Assembly (NCBI GenBank): GCA_037074705.1
Contig: CM073591.1
Location: 34,390,587-34,454,586, forward strand
Length of the DNA: 64,000 nt
Direction: 5' to 3'
From: Zhengitettix transpicula
Lineage: Eukaryota > Arthropoda > Insecta > Orthoptera > Tetrigidae
The position numbers and the translations under genes are program-made. Below, piece after piece: positions 37,308 to 50,600 of the stretch. Within the stretch, counting starts at the first letter, position 1. Each line of letters begins with the position of its first letter. A model generated the notes under the pieces. It did no database searches. It was not told where the DNA came from and saw only the letters and a program-made list of their open reading frames with translations.

Positions 37308-40300
37308 TTATCGGAAATAATTTGGTGATGAAGTCACATTGAATTTTGGATAGTGAAGAAGGATGGAAATAAATAGGAGGAATATGCTTGGGCATGGAAT
37401 CGCACACAAAGAAAAGCATATGTTCAAAGCAGGGAGTTCAAAGGAAGAAGACTGAAAATATTTGACCTAGGAAGAACTTGAACCTGCATAATCTGCTCAG
37501 TACACAGAGGCCTAACCATCTTTGTCACCATGTCAAGTTCCTGACCAGACAAATATTATTATGGATAAATTGTTATTTAGAGGAATGGATTCTCCTCCTT
37601 CCTTATCCATGCTTTAAACATATGCTTTTCTTAGTGCATGATTCTACAAACGACCATATGCATTCACAGTCATATATTCCTCCTATTTATTGTTATCCTT
37701 CCTCACTATATAAATAAGAAGAAAGATCAGCAGGACTTATATGTGTGTGTGTGTATAATCTTAGTAAGGATATGCCATTGTCAAAAATAAATGCGATATT
37801 GGTATGGAATATATACACAATATTAGGAGCATCCATTAAGGAATAGGAATAAATAGGAGAAATAAGAGGATTACACTTTATGCGAATTAATATACTCAGG
37901 CGTAGAATTACGCACATAGAAAAGAATATGTTCAAAGCAGAGAGAAGGAGAGACTGAAAATATTTGACCCAGGTAGGACTTGAACAAGCATGATCTGCTC
38001 AGTATACAGACACCTTAACCATCTCGACCACCGGGTGAATTATATATATATATTGTAATGCCTTGAAGGAAAGGCATTGTTGCTGATTGATGGGCTTGGC
38101 CGTCGGGAGCGAGGGACGTGCGGGTGGCCTGTCGCAAGGTAAATCTGTTAAGGCAGGCATTGTTTCTGATTAATGGCCTGGACAGGTCACTTGTTTATGT
38201 AGGATCGAGGGGCAGTTTGGGCGCTCTGAAGAATTTAGAACAGCACACATGTGTGCGGGGGAGAGAATACAAGTTCAAAGTAATTGAGGGTGCAAAGACA
38301 AATTAGACCTGCCTCGATGGTCTGCTTTGGGACAAGACAGAGTGGCGAGCTATTTTTGCTAACTAAGGAACTGCAGCTGCAGAATGTAAATCGTGGGATA
38401 ACGGAGGAAACTGTCATCGGGCAGTTGCGACGTAGTTTTGGAACAAAGGAAAAGAGACAGGACTGGGATATATAAAGAGAAGATAAGATTTTTGGAAGTT
38501 AGTTAGAGTGGGAGAGGGAGCTGTGAGCACCAGAGTTGAGTTTTGGAGTCAGGAGGGGAGTGAGAGTTGTGGAGGCGTACGGCAAGCACCGAGAATGGAG
38601 AAATTTTGCGGCCTGCGAGAGAAATAGCAAAATTATTCAACGATAAACATTTTTGTATGCAGAAGTCTAATCTGTTGTAATATCAAAATTTGACCACTGT
38701 CTTCGATGGTAGGAGACCAGGACACTGCATCCTGCGTCGAGTAGTTTTCACCACGAGCAAGTGAGATGTCCTTCACGAACAGAGAACCAGCTTTCATCAA
38801 ACCAACAGTGTGTGTTAGAGTCAGTGTTTAAACGTCCAGTCTATAAAGTGTGTGTGTGTGTATGAATGAGCCAAATTTTCCTGAGTAATCGTAAGTTGAA
38901 ATTTCATGGTATTAATATGTGTAAACGGAATTAAAAGATACAGTCAGATATCATTATTTTCTTTTGTGTTAATAAAATAAACTCTTTTAAATTTAAAATC
39001 GACCTTATAGAATAAGTTCTTCAATAATTAATTTTGTCTGTGTATAGACGATTAAATATTTCTGTTTAATTTAAAGATAAATGTTGGGTTCTTTGATAAT
39101 TTAATTGTTCTGTCCGTTATCAAACCCAGTAAAGACCTATGAGAGACAGATCCTTTTTTATAATTTTAAATTGTATAAATTGCTAAGTTTTGATAAATAA
39201 ATTTTGTTTGTTTTAAAGTCTATAATTTTTCATTTAAAAGACCAGCATATTTAATTATTACATTTTGGCTACCACAACGTGGGGCAAATTAAAAAGTCCC
39301 CGGTTGTTTATTACAATAAATAAATATATATATATATATATATATATTGTAATACTAATTAAGAAGGCCATTAATGACTTTAATTATGATGAATTGTTTA
39401 GTGGCACCGATCTCACAGACAACAATGGAAAACATAGACTAGCTTTGCATATTGTACGGGAACGTCAGTTGGTCGTTGTGGTCTTGATTGTGCAGAGGTC
39501 AGACATCGTCGAGCATAGTAAAATAAAAGTTGGTGAATCATTGGAGAATAAAAGTGGCCAATGGTGAAAACGTTGTAGAGAACAGTCTTTATAAAATTGA
39601 GCAGAGTACAACATTCACCAAGATATTGCAACATGAATATTGTAAAGTAATACCAGTTTCATCAAAATAGAACTTTGTACAATCTTCATGGAGGAATTGT
39701 TGCAGAATAACATTGGTGAATTATTATGGAGCGGAACAGTCATCGAAATATAGCCAATTTTACCAAACTAAAAAGTGATGTGTAGAATCAGTGATTAATG
39801 GCCTTTTTAGTGTAAAAATAGTGTACCCAAGCCCCGAAACTAAGTCTGGTACCAGCAGGACATTTGTAAGTAGAAACCAAATTAATTAAGTTTGTAAACG
39901 ATAGTCACAGGTAATTCGTCAGATTTCGTTCGTCTCTCTATTTTTGTTTTGAATTGTTAATTACTTAATTTATAAATTCTTTGTTTGTTCTTTACTTATC
40001 AAGCCCAGTTAAACTACCCTGAGAGAATAGCTATCAAATTGCTAAACTTTGAGATTTAAATGTATTTAACCACCAAGCAAATGTCGTAAATTTATGTTAA
40101 ATAAACTAAATTGTCTTATAAAGGTTTTGTTTCATTTTGAAGGCCCAACAAATTATAAATAAAATAGTGCTTGATTTGATTATTAAAATTCAGCGTACTG
40201 AAGTAGGGAAAATTAATTGTATGTTCAATAATTGAAATTATTTGTAATTAAATAATCTTTTGTCAATTTGATTCATTTAATTAACCCATTTATTTATTAC

Positions 40301-40317
40301 ATTTTTAATTAATCCTT

Positions 40318-40386
<69 letters not shown>

Positions 40387-43300
40387 ACTACAGCTGGCTG
40401 GTGCACAGAATGGTGTAACACTCCTTCCTGAAAAAGGAGTCTGAGAGCCTCCGAAAATTTAAAAGAAGAACCTTCAGTTCCTTATGGCGACACTGCAATT
40501 TACTTTCAGGTAAGTAAAAACCTATTCTCTCTTTCCTTTCCATACCAATATTACAATTATTTTTGACAATGTCATATCCTTACTAATATCACATATATAT
40601 ATTTCTGACACATAAGTTCATTTGCACAAAAAAATATTGAATTGTAATCTCCAAATTCTGTATGGTAATAGCTTGCCATTGTGAAATATAACTAATTTGT
40701 AATTGCTTGTACCCTATTCATTCCCAATCTTTCAACTTATATTTCCAACAACAGAGAAGTACATTAAACTGTTAGCAATATAAACAGTATTTTGTTAAGG
40801 ATTTCATTTTGGACTGCATAATTGAAACTTGTTACAAGAACAACATTGGAATGAGAAATTTTTAGCTAACTTTTGTGTAGAATTTACACCCCAAAATTAT
40901 AATGCTTATGAAAAATAAAATATCAATGGAAAGGTGTTATAAACAAACCCATATCCAGTTAATATTCAAGTCATTAACGCAGTATCAAATTCAAGACTCA
41001 TGGTGACAATCACAGTATTTATGAATACTAAACATTACACCAATACTTTAGATGAACTGTCTGGACAGTGTCTGTAATAAGCAGTCATTTTAAAAATATA
41101 CACCCAGGAAAATATGGCACTGATGCAATTGTAATGTCTACAAACATACCTATTTGTCAATCACACATGACCCTATGCAGAAAAATGGTTATAGGATACT
41201 GATTACCAGGAAAAATAGGTAAGTCAACCAGTTTGATCTACAAACACCAAAGTAGCACTCATTCACAGCCATTCTCCGCCTGGAATCAAAGAAAACGCCT
41301 CAAACAAATGCCTCTTTCAAATAGGCAAACTAATCCAGTTTATCCACTTAAGGTAAAGTAACAATCATGCTATACAAAAAACAAGAAAGCAAAACACTCA
41401 CAGTACAGTTATTAGTTAGTTTAGGTTTGGAATTAGAGTTGAAATATGGGGAAAAAAAGGATGAGATAAAGAAACAAGATATCTGGTCTAAGTTAATAAT
41501 ACAATTGAAAAAGCATAAGACACCAGCAAACACATCTGACAGAGTAACTAGATAGGACACTTTTAGTAATCAGTCCACCAAATAAATAGCATGACAATTT
41601 AACATAAATTTCTACACAAAAGATTGTCAATTTCTTAGAAATTCATTTTTGGCATGAATTGGGTACAAAATATGAAAGCCATGTTGTGAATCTTCGATAT
41701 TTTGATCTGAAACTCCACTATTGCCACAGTCCAACTTTGTAGTAAGGATAGCTTAACAATGAATTACAAAGAATTAGAGTAAGAAAATAAATGATAATAG
41801 TAGTAATAGTAGCTTCGAGGGAGGCTGAAAACTATTTGAGTAAAGCCTATTTCCTGAACACCCAGTTGTAAATATATTTCAATTGAAATTTTTGTTTACC
41901 TCACAATTTGATATTTTTATTTATATACATAGCAAAGTTTAAAATATGGTAGAAATAATTATTTGCTTTGGAACTAATGTAGTTTACAATGACAATTTAA
42001 AAAGATTGATATAAAATAATTTCCATATTATATAAGGACTCATATATAATATGGAAATTATAATCTTTTACCCATAAAAGATTTACGCACTTAAGTTTAT
42101 CTTCTAATTTGTAAAGTTTAACTGGAAAATAAAACTGCACTTTTAAAACTAACTTCGCACACCCTTTGTCACAATTAAAATGCATAAATAGTATTATGTA
42201 AAGAAAATTAAGTTTAAACAAACAAAAATACTAACCAAATATGTTAGACAAAGTCTGTTACTGAAACCTAAGCAGGTGTATAAGTCAGGTCACAGAAACC
42301 ACAAGTTAATATATTTAACTTAAATGTATTTGGTCTTGCGTCATTTCTACCCGCCACAATATGAAAGAAAACTGGTTGGAAAAGAAACTGGAAAATACTG
42401 GGTGCGGCATAAACATCTCCCTGATGTAGGAAGCCCATAGGTAAGGATGGGATTGGGGTAGAGCAATGGAGAATGTGCCAATAGATAGCTGTGTTCATGC
42501 CGTTTCTTGTTGACGACATGGCTTGATGCGACAGCATCATGCTTTAGTTGTTGAGGAGTTTATAGTAAATGGCGGTTCACGCATGGTCATTGTGATCCCA
42601 TTCCTGATAAAAAACGCAATTCCTTGATTGGGCGTCAACAGGTTCTGTGTTAAAAAGGAAATTTACTGGTCAACTTCGGACAGAAAGAGGACATTGTGAA
42701 GTGTCCGATAGAGCAATCTCCATGCAATTCTGTGCGGAAACAAAAGTCCTCACAAACTTAATCAACGACCACTCCACAGTCCTAAGGTTGTAAACAATTT
42801 GGTGTTCCATTTTTCAGTTTGCTGTGTAGGATCCATAATTTTTTGAAGTGATCTCTAATTGGTATTGTGGAATGCTACAGAATTTTTTCCGACCTAAATG
42901 GGACGACCTCTTCAATGAGCATGGACATGTGTAGTTTCAATAAGATGGTGCAACAGCCCACAAATCTCTTTGTTCACTTGTTCTGAGGGAAATGTTTCCT
43001 TGGCATGTTATCTGCTTATGGTGACCGCCACACTTGCCAGATTTGACACCTTGCTATTTCTTTCTCTGAGGCTATCTCAAAGCCAGGGTATACCAATATC
43101 ACCCCAAAACACTGGATGCTCTCAAAGTGTCAATAATCCTGGATGTTGCCGACATTTCAACAGAGATGACCCACAAGGTCATGGAAAATGTCTGGGAGAG
43201 ACTCAATCAATGTATCAACAGTAAAGGCTGCCAATTGTGTGACATTATTTTTAAAAGTCGGCAATTTAAAACTGCATTATGTGTGCTATTCATTAATAAA

Positions 43301-46070
43301 ACAAAAATGTTTGCACCTTACTTGGATTGTTTTTTATTAGTTTCCCAAATCAGGGAGTTCTTTATGCTGCACCTGTATGACCATGGTGGTCATTCTGGAG
43401 CTGACATCACATAAGCAAAATAAAGGTACAAGAAAAATTATAATAACCTACTTGCGTGGAATAAGCTGGATCATTTCTCATTATTTAAAATCAGGGTATT
43501 AGTTATGTTAATACTTATTTACAAAAACTGTCAAGTGATAGCATGTTGCCAAGAATTTTGCTTCTTGAGGATTACACATTATAAATAAAAATTGAAATTA
43601 ATACATTTTCTGAAGACAATGAAATTTTAGACCCTTTGTGTAATGATTCTCATGTAACATCCAGACAATTTGTTTAATTCAAATTTCACATAAAAGTTAG
43701 ACCATCAAAATGAAAGTCATATAATTCTGATAACAAGAGTATTAAAAAAGCTTTAATGATAAAGGAAAGCAAATGATTTAAACAAACACTTGTAAAGAAA
43801 CAGGAAAGAACCATCCATACTTACAGTCTTGATAGGAGAGAAGGGGGGAGCAGAGGCTCACTCCTTAGATTAAGAAGTTCTTCAGACATAATAAGTCTCT
43901 TTCCTTCTGTTACACTATCCTCCATATTGGTCTGCTGCGGAACAGATGGCGGATTGTACTCATTGCTTATACTCAGAAGACTCATATGAGCAGCCATCTT
44001 CTCCTCACTAATATGCTTCTTAGATGGTCGCCTGAAAAAGTAAAATATATTAAGTTTTTAGTATGAGAGAAAATCTAGCAAACAACATTAATTAAAATCA
44101 ATAGCAGTATTTCTTTAAAAATATTCTACAAACAGATCAGGGTAATCAACCAAATTTAATCTCAATGACTAAAACTTACTTTGCCACCATGAATGAAAAA
44201 GATATTTCAAAATAACTTACAATTCAGCTTCAGGAGTAAGTTTTCTTTTACACTGAAAGAATTGGGAACCTGGATTCATATGAATTTCATTCTGAGGCTG
44301 AAAAAAGTCTGTGTGGCCTGGATTATACCTGCTGTTGTCCAAAATATCTGATGATTGTTCAGCAGTGAATCTGAAACAAAATATATATATATATATATCT
44401 TTTAGATATTCTTATTTTTATTCAGATGCATAACAAAAACTCTACTTCAATTCCTACTCATCATATATTCTGTAATGAACAATATGGAAATGCTTTATCT
44501 GAAACAACCAAAGTTTCATACATATAACCTTATAACTTGAAGTTAATGATTTAAGAAAATATTAGCAAATATTAGATAAGCTTCATAATTATTAGAGATA
44601 TCCAGTTCAATAATATGATAAAAAAATACTTTTGAAATTCATTATTTCAATGACCATTTAAAACTAGTGGAAAACTGAATAAAAAGTCCAATCGTTATTT
44701 GTTAACCATCTGAAATGATATATCAATATGAAGGTCTGACACTGCCTCCTATTCTGCATGGTTGATTCAAACTATTTCAATGCAGGCTGATATTACATTA
44801 GGAATATAAAGAAATAAGTACAGATAACTTATTTTTTTAAAGTTACAAGAACGCTGTGAAAAATCTCCATTGATTTGGAGAAATAAATCAAAGTTATAGC
44901 TTACCTTACAATGCTGGGTTGACTGCCTACAGGTGCACCCCAAGGCATATGCATGGGAGGTACATGCAACCATGATGCAGAGGCAGTGTTGTTATGAAGA
45001 GGTGGTGAAACCTCACTAAATAGTGGGGTTTCAACATTTTGATAACCTGGTGCAAACTGCATGTCCTAATTACACACAAAAAATAAGTATGATTAATATC
45101 AAACATTTCACATATTCTCATATCTATGATTAATTAATTTGTTAAAATGAACACTTATTTGAATGTTGTATCAAGCACATGCATTCTACTAGTAATACTC
45201 AGTGGTATAATAAGTCTTCAGTCTGATCCTATTCTATGCCAACATATCTCATAATTTTTACTATGATAAATACAGTTTATAGTTTGACTATTTTCTTTTT
45301 CCATAATTTTTATTTCGTTAACGATAACCCAGTTACCACTCCTTCTCAGTACAAAAAAAATTAAATACCAATACAATACAGTAAACTGTATGTTCGATAA
45401 AACGGTCGTAATAGACCCAAAATTTGAATATCTGTCGGATACAAAATGTAAAAAAGAAATATATCTAAGTACTTAGTAAAATATTACTAAGTATATCTGT
45501 TAACTGTTGCAAAACAAATTTCGATGCACGAATTTGAGTATTGGAAGCGGACTTAAGATGGAGATTCAAAAGAAAGTATTCTAAATAACGCAGAGAATAT
45601 TATTACTAATAACATTTACCTATGTTATCAGCAGAATTACAACATGAAAGAAACTAACTGCAGCAAACGTCAAGCATATAATACGTAAATATTCGGAAAC
45701 GTCTGCTCCTCTGTGTACAACTTCTGTCGGTCTGCTAAATAAACATCGAGTTTCCTTACTTTGTTGTTGTGCATACACAGATGTTATATTCCATACAAAG
45801 ATTGTAATAACGTAAATGGCTGTCATACTAGGAATTAATTATATGAACACAGAATTTAATTCACTAATGTTCATTAAGAAAATTAATATTATTTTAAAAA
45901 TATTTTAACTGTCTAATAATTAATTTAAAATACATAAAACATTTGATTTGATCAACATGTTGCTAAATAAGTTAAAAGACCAAAAAGTAGATGATATTTG
46001 AATTTGATAATTTTTCTTGACTACATTTGAAGAATTTAAGAATATATACCTGACCACAAAATATATCCAT
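35693..46070 (-). CDS. HCFC1R1: HCFC1R1/HPIP-like protein (host cell factor C1 regulator)
   Basis: HCFC1R1 (HPIP) is a small protein that binds the beta-propeller of the transcription cofactor HCF-1 and promotes its nuclear export. Exons: 46050-46070 (MDIFCGQ), 44905-45065, 44221-44370, 43825-44031, 36217-36426, 35693-35732. Phases agree throughout, giving 262 residues, about twice the human protein. The match rests on CKRKLTPEAELRPSKK then HISEEKMAAHMSLLSIS (human KRRLEEEQEPLRKQFLSEEN...), on LVLWQPPAGNIGEKLR, and on the identical terminal MEL. A His/Gln-rich tract (HHQQQQLQ) lies in exon 5. The human HCF-1-binding tetrapeptide DHPY aligns with NEYN, so the (D/E)HxY motif is absent here. Intron 4 (7.4 kb) holds the SINE, LTR-like and transposase remnants listed below. 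The last exon is only 40 bases but supplies the family ending. Confidence 0.85.
37271..38037. repeat. (AT)n and three SINE copies
   Basis: (AT)n at 37271-37310 is followed by a near-full SINE in minus orientation (37311-37555, tRNA-like head at its right end), a headless plus-orientation body (37556-37710), a (GT)n stretch near 37742, and another minus-orientation SINE (37800-38037). The tRNA-like heads end GACCATCTTTGTC-style and CTCGACCACCGGGTG. They lie in HCFC1R1-like intron 4. Confidence 0.75.
38054..39285 (+). mobile_element. LTR-like segment A with PBS-like sequence
   Basis: The segment opens TGTAATGCCTTGAAGG directly after an (AT)n tract and closes TTTAATTATTACA (39262), so it has TG...CA ends over 1.21 kb. 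The next bases, TTTTGGCTACCACAACG (from 39263), look like a primer-binding site. A TATA-type box TATATAAA lies at 38469-38476. Only about 85 bases follow before segment B, so no internal coding region remains. Confidence 0.6.
39348..40301 (+). mobile_element. LTR-like segment B, related to A
   Basis: The segment starts TGTAATACTAATTAAG directly after an (AT)n tract (39325-39347) and ends TTTATTTATTACA (40301), about 954 bp. Its 3' half shares ATCAA.CCCAGT.AA and TGAGAGA with segment A in the same order, so the two look like members of related families. No primer-binding site follows, and the next sequence runs into (AT)n. Confidence 0.5.
40320..40610. repeat. (AT)n plus hammerhead-like family copy
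   Basis: Pure (AT)n at 40320-40383 precedes a copy with CTGAAAA, a partly decayed stem and GAAA (about 40428-40456). The copy continues to CTTTCCATACCAATATTAC and TTTTTGACAATGTCATATCC, the full right-hand end of the family, followed by a short (AT)n. Confidence 0.8.
42520..43420 (+). pseudogene. Dead Tc1/mariner-type transposase
   Basis: Across two frames the plus strand reads VEEFIVNGGSRMV near 42550, VNRFCVKKE near 42630, DGATAHKSLCSLVLREMFP from 42944, PDLTPCYFFL then GYLKARVYQY near 43040-43095, and VMENVWERLNQCI with DIIFKS to 43258. This is the order of blocks in a common insect Tc1/mariner-like transposase. The second catalytic Asp of the CDFFLWG block is replaced (CYFFL), the following Trp codon is TGA, and several frameshifts and stops occur. 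No flanking inverted repeats were recognised. Confidence 0.75.
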
Positions 46071-47687
46071 AATTGTCTAACAAGCGTTTCTCAAGTCGAC
46101 TGGGAATGTCGTCGATATCGTAAGGGTAATGGCCGAAAGCTTATGGTAAATAATGTATCTTCGTTATGGCATTCCTTTGTCCTGTGAGAATTCGCCGAGG
46201 AAAGAAGAAGAAAAGTACGAAAACTGATAATAATTTTAACTAATAATATATCTATCGCTTCTTTTAGTTTAACTCTATTCACTGTGGCCATCATGTTTAC
46301 TCGAATACACTATCTACTTCTTTTGCAATAAAATAATCAGAATAAAATATCAATTTCAACGATGTAAATGTTTTATTAAGAATAAAATTTTATTTTGTAT
46401 TTACTTTGGTTAGAATCGCTTTCTCTAGTAGTATGACCTTAACTATAAACTGAAATGACTTAAACTAAGAAATTTTTTCAATTCATCTAATTTTATTAAA
46501 TAGTAATTAATGAAAGTATACACATCGTTGTTCATTTTAAAAATTCTGCTTTGTTCTTATTAGTCAAAGTAATTGATAATTCTGGTAACAGTTGACTAAG
46601 GTTGAAATAAATTATCCAGATTCAGTTTGGATTCATTTTAAATATTTAATAAAAATGTCCCATGTATATCACAATAAAAGAGTCTTATATCAATTAATAT
46701 TTTATGTAACTTACGTTTTATAAACTTTGTCATAAATGTCTTGAAGCTATAAGTGGTTAGAACATTTGTTGAAAAATATAATTTTACATTTGAATTTGTG
46801 ATGTAATAATAGTTTACTAATTTTTTGTTTCACATTTTGAAATGATCAATGTTATGAATATCCTCACTATGCATATACAGTAAAAGTACCATTTCAGATT
46901 ATTTTTTGTTTACATAAACTGAACTAGTGTTTTCTTTGTTTAAAATTTTTATCATTAACATTTCAATTTTAGTAATTGCTAAGTAAAAAGAAACCAACCA
47001 TTTATGACAGTTTTTTGCTGCAAAGTAATTTTTTGTGTTTTGTTATTGGAATTGTCTCAATATTTTTGAAGAACAGAATTAGACCAAAACTGTCAAATTT
47101 GACTTGGTCAGTATATTGCTACATAAGGTATATGTAAAGAAAATGATATCTTCAAATATTGATGGCAACATTTCTAGAAATTAAGCTGCTGGTGATTTAT
47201 GTTTGGTTACTTACTTTATATTCATTTTCCTGCTAGTAAATATAAACCTAAATTTTGATTCTGTTTTGCTTCTAACATATTATTAATAAAGATCATTATA
47301 ATATGTTATATTTTTATTTCCCCATTATAATCTATATAAGTAAAATTTTATCTTCTAATCCTTCGAGATTGTTCCTTTTTACAATAATCTGTGCAGATAC
47401 TTAGCATTAAAGTTTCATTCATGTATATTATAGCCCTTACAGTTATTTTGTATTGCAATCCGTCAACCTTATCGAAATTTTCCTCTTCAATGAAGCATAT
47501 TATGATATATTTTTGTTAATAACCAACACCTTTCATTTGTTAAATTCTTTCAGTTCATTTATATTTATGTGATTTGTGTATATAAAACTAAAGCAGTGCT
47601 AGAAACTATCTCAACTTGGTACAGTAATCCCGTGTGTTTGTATTTTGCCTAGTTAAATTTTAAGTAATATTTATACTTTATTTTAAG
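46071..47687. promoter_or_regulatory. Divergent intergenic region, HCFC1R1-like / Dlish
   Basis: This holds the 5' UTR and promoter of the HCFC1R1-like gene on the left and the sequence before the first visible Dlish exon on the right. The missing Dlish start exon should be in here or further upstream, but I could not identify it. The rest is AT-rich with no recognised repeat. Confidence 0.45.
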
Positions 47688-50600
47688 ATTCCGGAGATGT
47701 GGACAAGGACTTGGTGCGTACCCCCGGTATGGGCCGGATTACCGGAAGTGCTTCTATAGAAACATTGGTACGAGTTGGTATAGAAAAGGAAAATGGATTA
47801 GCACCTGATAGTAAAATGGTTGTGTTGCATGACTTCACTCCCTGTGTGGATGACGAATTGGAGGTAAAGAGAGGGCAGGTGAGTACATAATAAATTGTGT
47901 TCCTGTTCCACAGTACACATTTCATTTTCTGCAATACCAATAACTGTTTTAAATACATACATTAGCATGCTCATACATACTCGCATGGTATCGTGAAAGT
48001 GGGGATGGCAGGTAGGAAGGCACTATATAAAGGATGTTGAGTCCAGGGCTTTGTCTGAACTGCAAGACATTTTCGAAGGAGAGCCAACAGATGGAGTTCT
48101 ACCTCTGATGAGCTTTAAGGATGGTGAGAGTGAAACATTGCTCGAAATTGTTTATAATGTGGCTTTGGGTGTGAGCAGCTACTGGGAATTGAATTTTGGA
48201 AAGTTTGACAGTGCTGGGGTGGTTGCCTACTTGTTCATGGATGGGTCTTTTTGTTTGGCCTATACAGAATGCAGGGCAGAGTCTATAGTTAATTTGGCGG
48301 ATAGTGTGGGAGAAGATGCAAGTGATTTTTTCTTTGATTTTGTATGTTTTTGTGTGGTTATGAAAGGTGGTGGGCTGAAAGATAGTGCAGATCTGTTCCT
48401 ACCACAAGGTTTATGGGTGGGGGTGTGGGTTTTTCAGGGGTGGATAAGTAAATTGTGGAGGTTGGGTGAGCGTGTGAAGGCAACCCTTGGGCAGGTAGGG
48501 AGTATAGTGGGGAGGAGGTTTTTTAGGTCAGGGTTGGAGATATATATATATATACACACACATAATAAGACTGTCTACATTTGTCTGGTCAGGAACTTGA
48601 CCTGCTAGCCATGAAGATTTTGATGTCTGTATACTAAGCATATTACGTAGGTTCAAGTCCTATCTAGGTCAAATATTTTCAGTCTTTCCTTCTTCTGAAT
48701 GCTATAAACATATGTGTTTCTTTGTGTGTAATTCTATGCCTGAGCATATGTATTCACATAAAGCATATTCTTCCTATTTATTTCTACACTTCCTCACTGT
48801 CCAAGATCGAATGTGATTGCATCACCAAACTAGTTAGTTATATATAAAATTGGTATGGAAAGGAAAAATGGAGAAAATTGAGCTTTGGTTTTGCCATGCA
48901 GGAAAATTAGAGAGTAAGAACAGACTTCTGACTTAACCTACACCTACAGGCACCTTGTGTTTTGCTGTCATTTTATTTAACCTTATCATCTTCCTATTGA
49001 TAAACCTTCCACTTAACAATTTTTTTCTTTTCTCTCACCCAGCTTATATTCATTAACATTTTATGCAGATTTCAAAGAACAGAACAAGATTTTGATACAA
49101 ACACAGTTTATGATATGTAGTTTTATTCTTATCTCCCTTCCCACATACAGTAAATTAATGTAATCCTCTAGGATCACATTTCTAATATATTAACCCTAAA
49201 ATTGTTACAATGAGTCAATTGCTTCACAAAATAAATAGGCTCATAAAAGCCTTTAAATTTACATATATTGCCACAATAAAAGAATTGTACAATAGTGAAA
49301 TGTGTTGTTTTGTTTTGCAGGTTGTAAATATCCTTTATCGTGAGAATGATTGGGTGTATGTTATTGCTGCTGAAAGCAGACAGGAAGGGTTTGTTCCCCA
49401 TTCTTACTGCACCCCTTATAATTCACATCTCGGTGAGCTAGCTCTAAGTAATGTCAAGAAGAAATTACCCCGGGAACAACAGAGAAATGGTAGTGGCACA
49501 AATACAACTTGCAACAATAGTAATGGAAGTGCCACTGTAGCAACTGCAGGCAACACCAGTGCTGGTGAGGGTGGTGCAACTTCTGGTGACCAAGAAATCA
49601 CTCAAGAGAACAGGCCAGGTAAAAAGAGCCTTAGGTCACTCACAAATGTAATGAAAAAAAATGGATTTACTTTTTAAAATTATATTTATACTGTTGCATG
49701 AATTTCAGGGGCAGATGTGTCTGACTGTGAAAGTTATGGAAATAAAAAAACTACTGTAGCCACCCAGCAGTTGAACATTACTAGTTCACAAGCGTCACTC
49801 CACAGTGTTTCTTCTTCACAGCCAGATGTACATCCTTTTTTCAAGGTTTGTGTTTTTACATATAAATAATAACACTAATTTTATCTAAACTGCTAATATA
49901 AATAATCATGAAATTGACTTGTGGAATCTTCTGCATAAAATTCCCCATTTAAAAACTAAAAATGGCATAAATACATCTACATACTCTGTAATAAATAAAT
50001 TTAATATATTGAATTAATAGTAACAATAAAAAATATTCACAATTAAAATTGTAATTCTACTGACCATATCAGGTAGGAACATTTTAGAACAAGCGAAAGT
50101 TCTTTGATTGGGTAAAAAAAAATTCATCACCTTGTGATGACAACCTGGGAATTTGGCAGTGCCCTATACTGAATTCTTCCTAGTAGAACTCTGTCTAGAC
50201 TCATTCACAGTGCTTCAACATGGAGCATTCACATACAATGTTATGAGAAACTATTTGGTTGGCTTTCGATATCTTGGTTTTCATTTATTGAATCCACTTG
50301 ATATACATCAAAATAAGAATTATTTTATCCCTAAACTCAATTCTAAATTTGAAACTCTGTAGTGGAATAAAGGCAATGTAATTTCCCACAAAGGTAGAGT
50401 TTAAGAATAATTTCTTATGGTTATGTAAATCATCAATTGTCCACCCCACACACTCCTACCAAAACCAGATTTCAACCATGCAGTATGAGCAGGTACCTGG
50501 CCTGCCTATCCTTCAATCTCTTACAATCCTCCATAAATAGCCACCTACAAAATCAAAGAAACCATTACATTTCTCTCGCAGGATCCATCTGGTCGATACA

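Noticed and set aside
45620..45826. Minus-strand open frame with a signal-peptide-like start
   Set aside because: It lies in an intron of the HCFC1R1-like gene, is short, and has no recognisable domain or neighbouring exon that joins it.
46091..46294. Minus-strand open frame starting MMATVNRVKLKEA
   Set aside because: It sits where the 5' UTR of the HCFC1R1-like gene should be, its frame does not join MDIFCGQ, and nothing is recognised in it.
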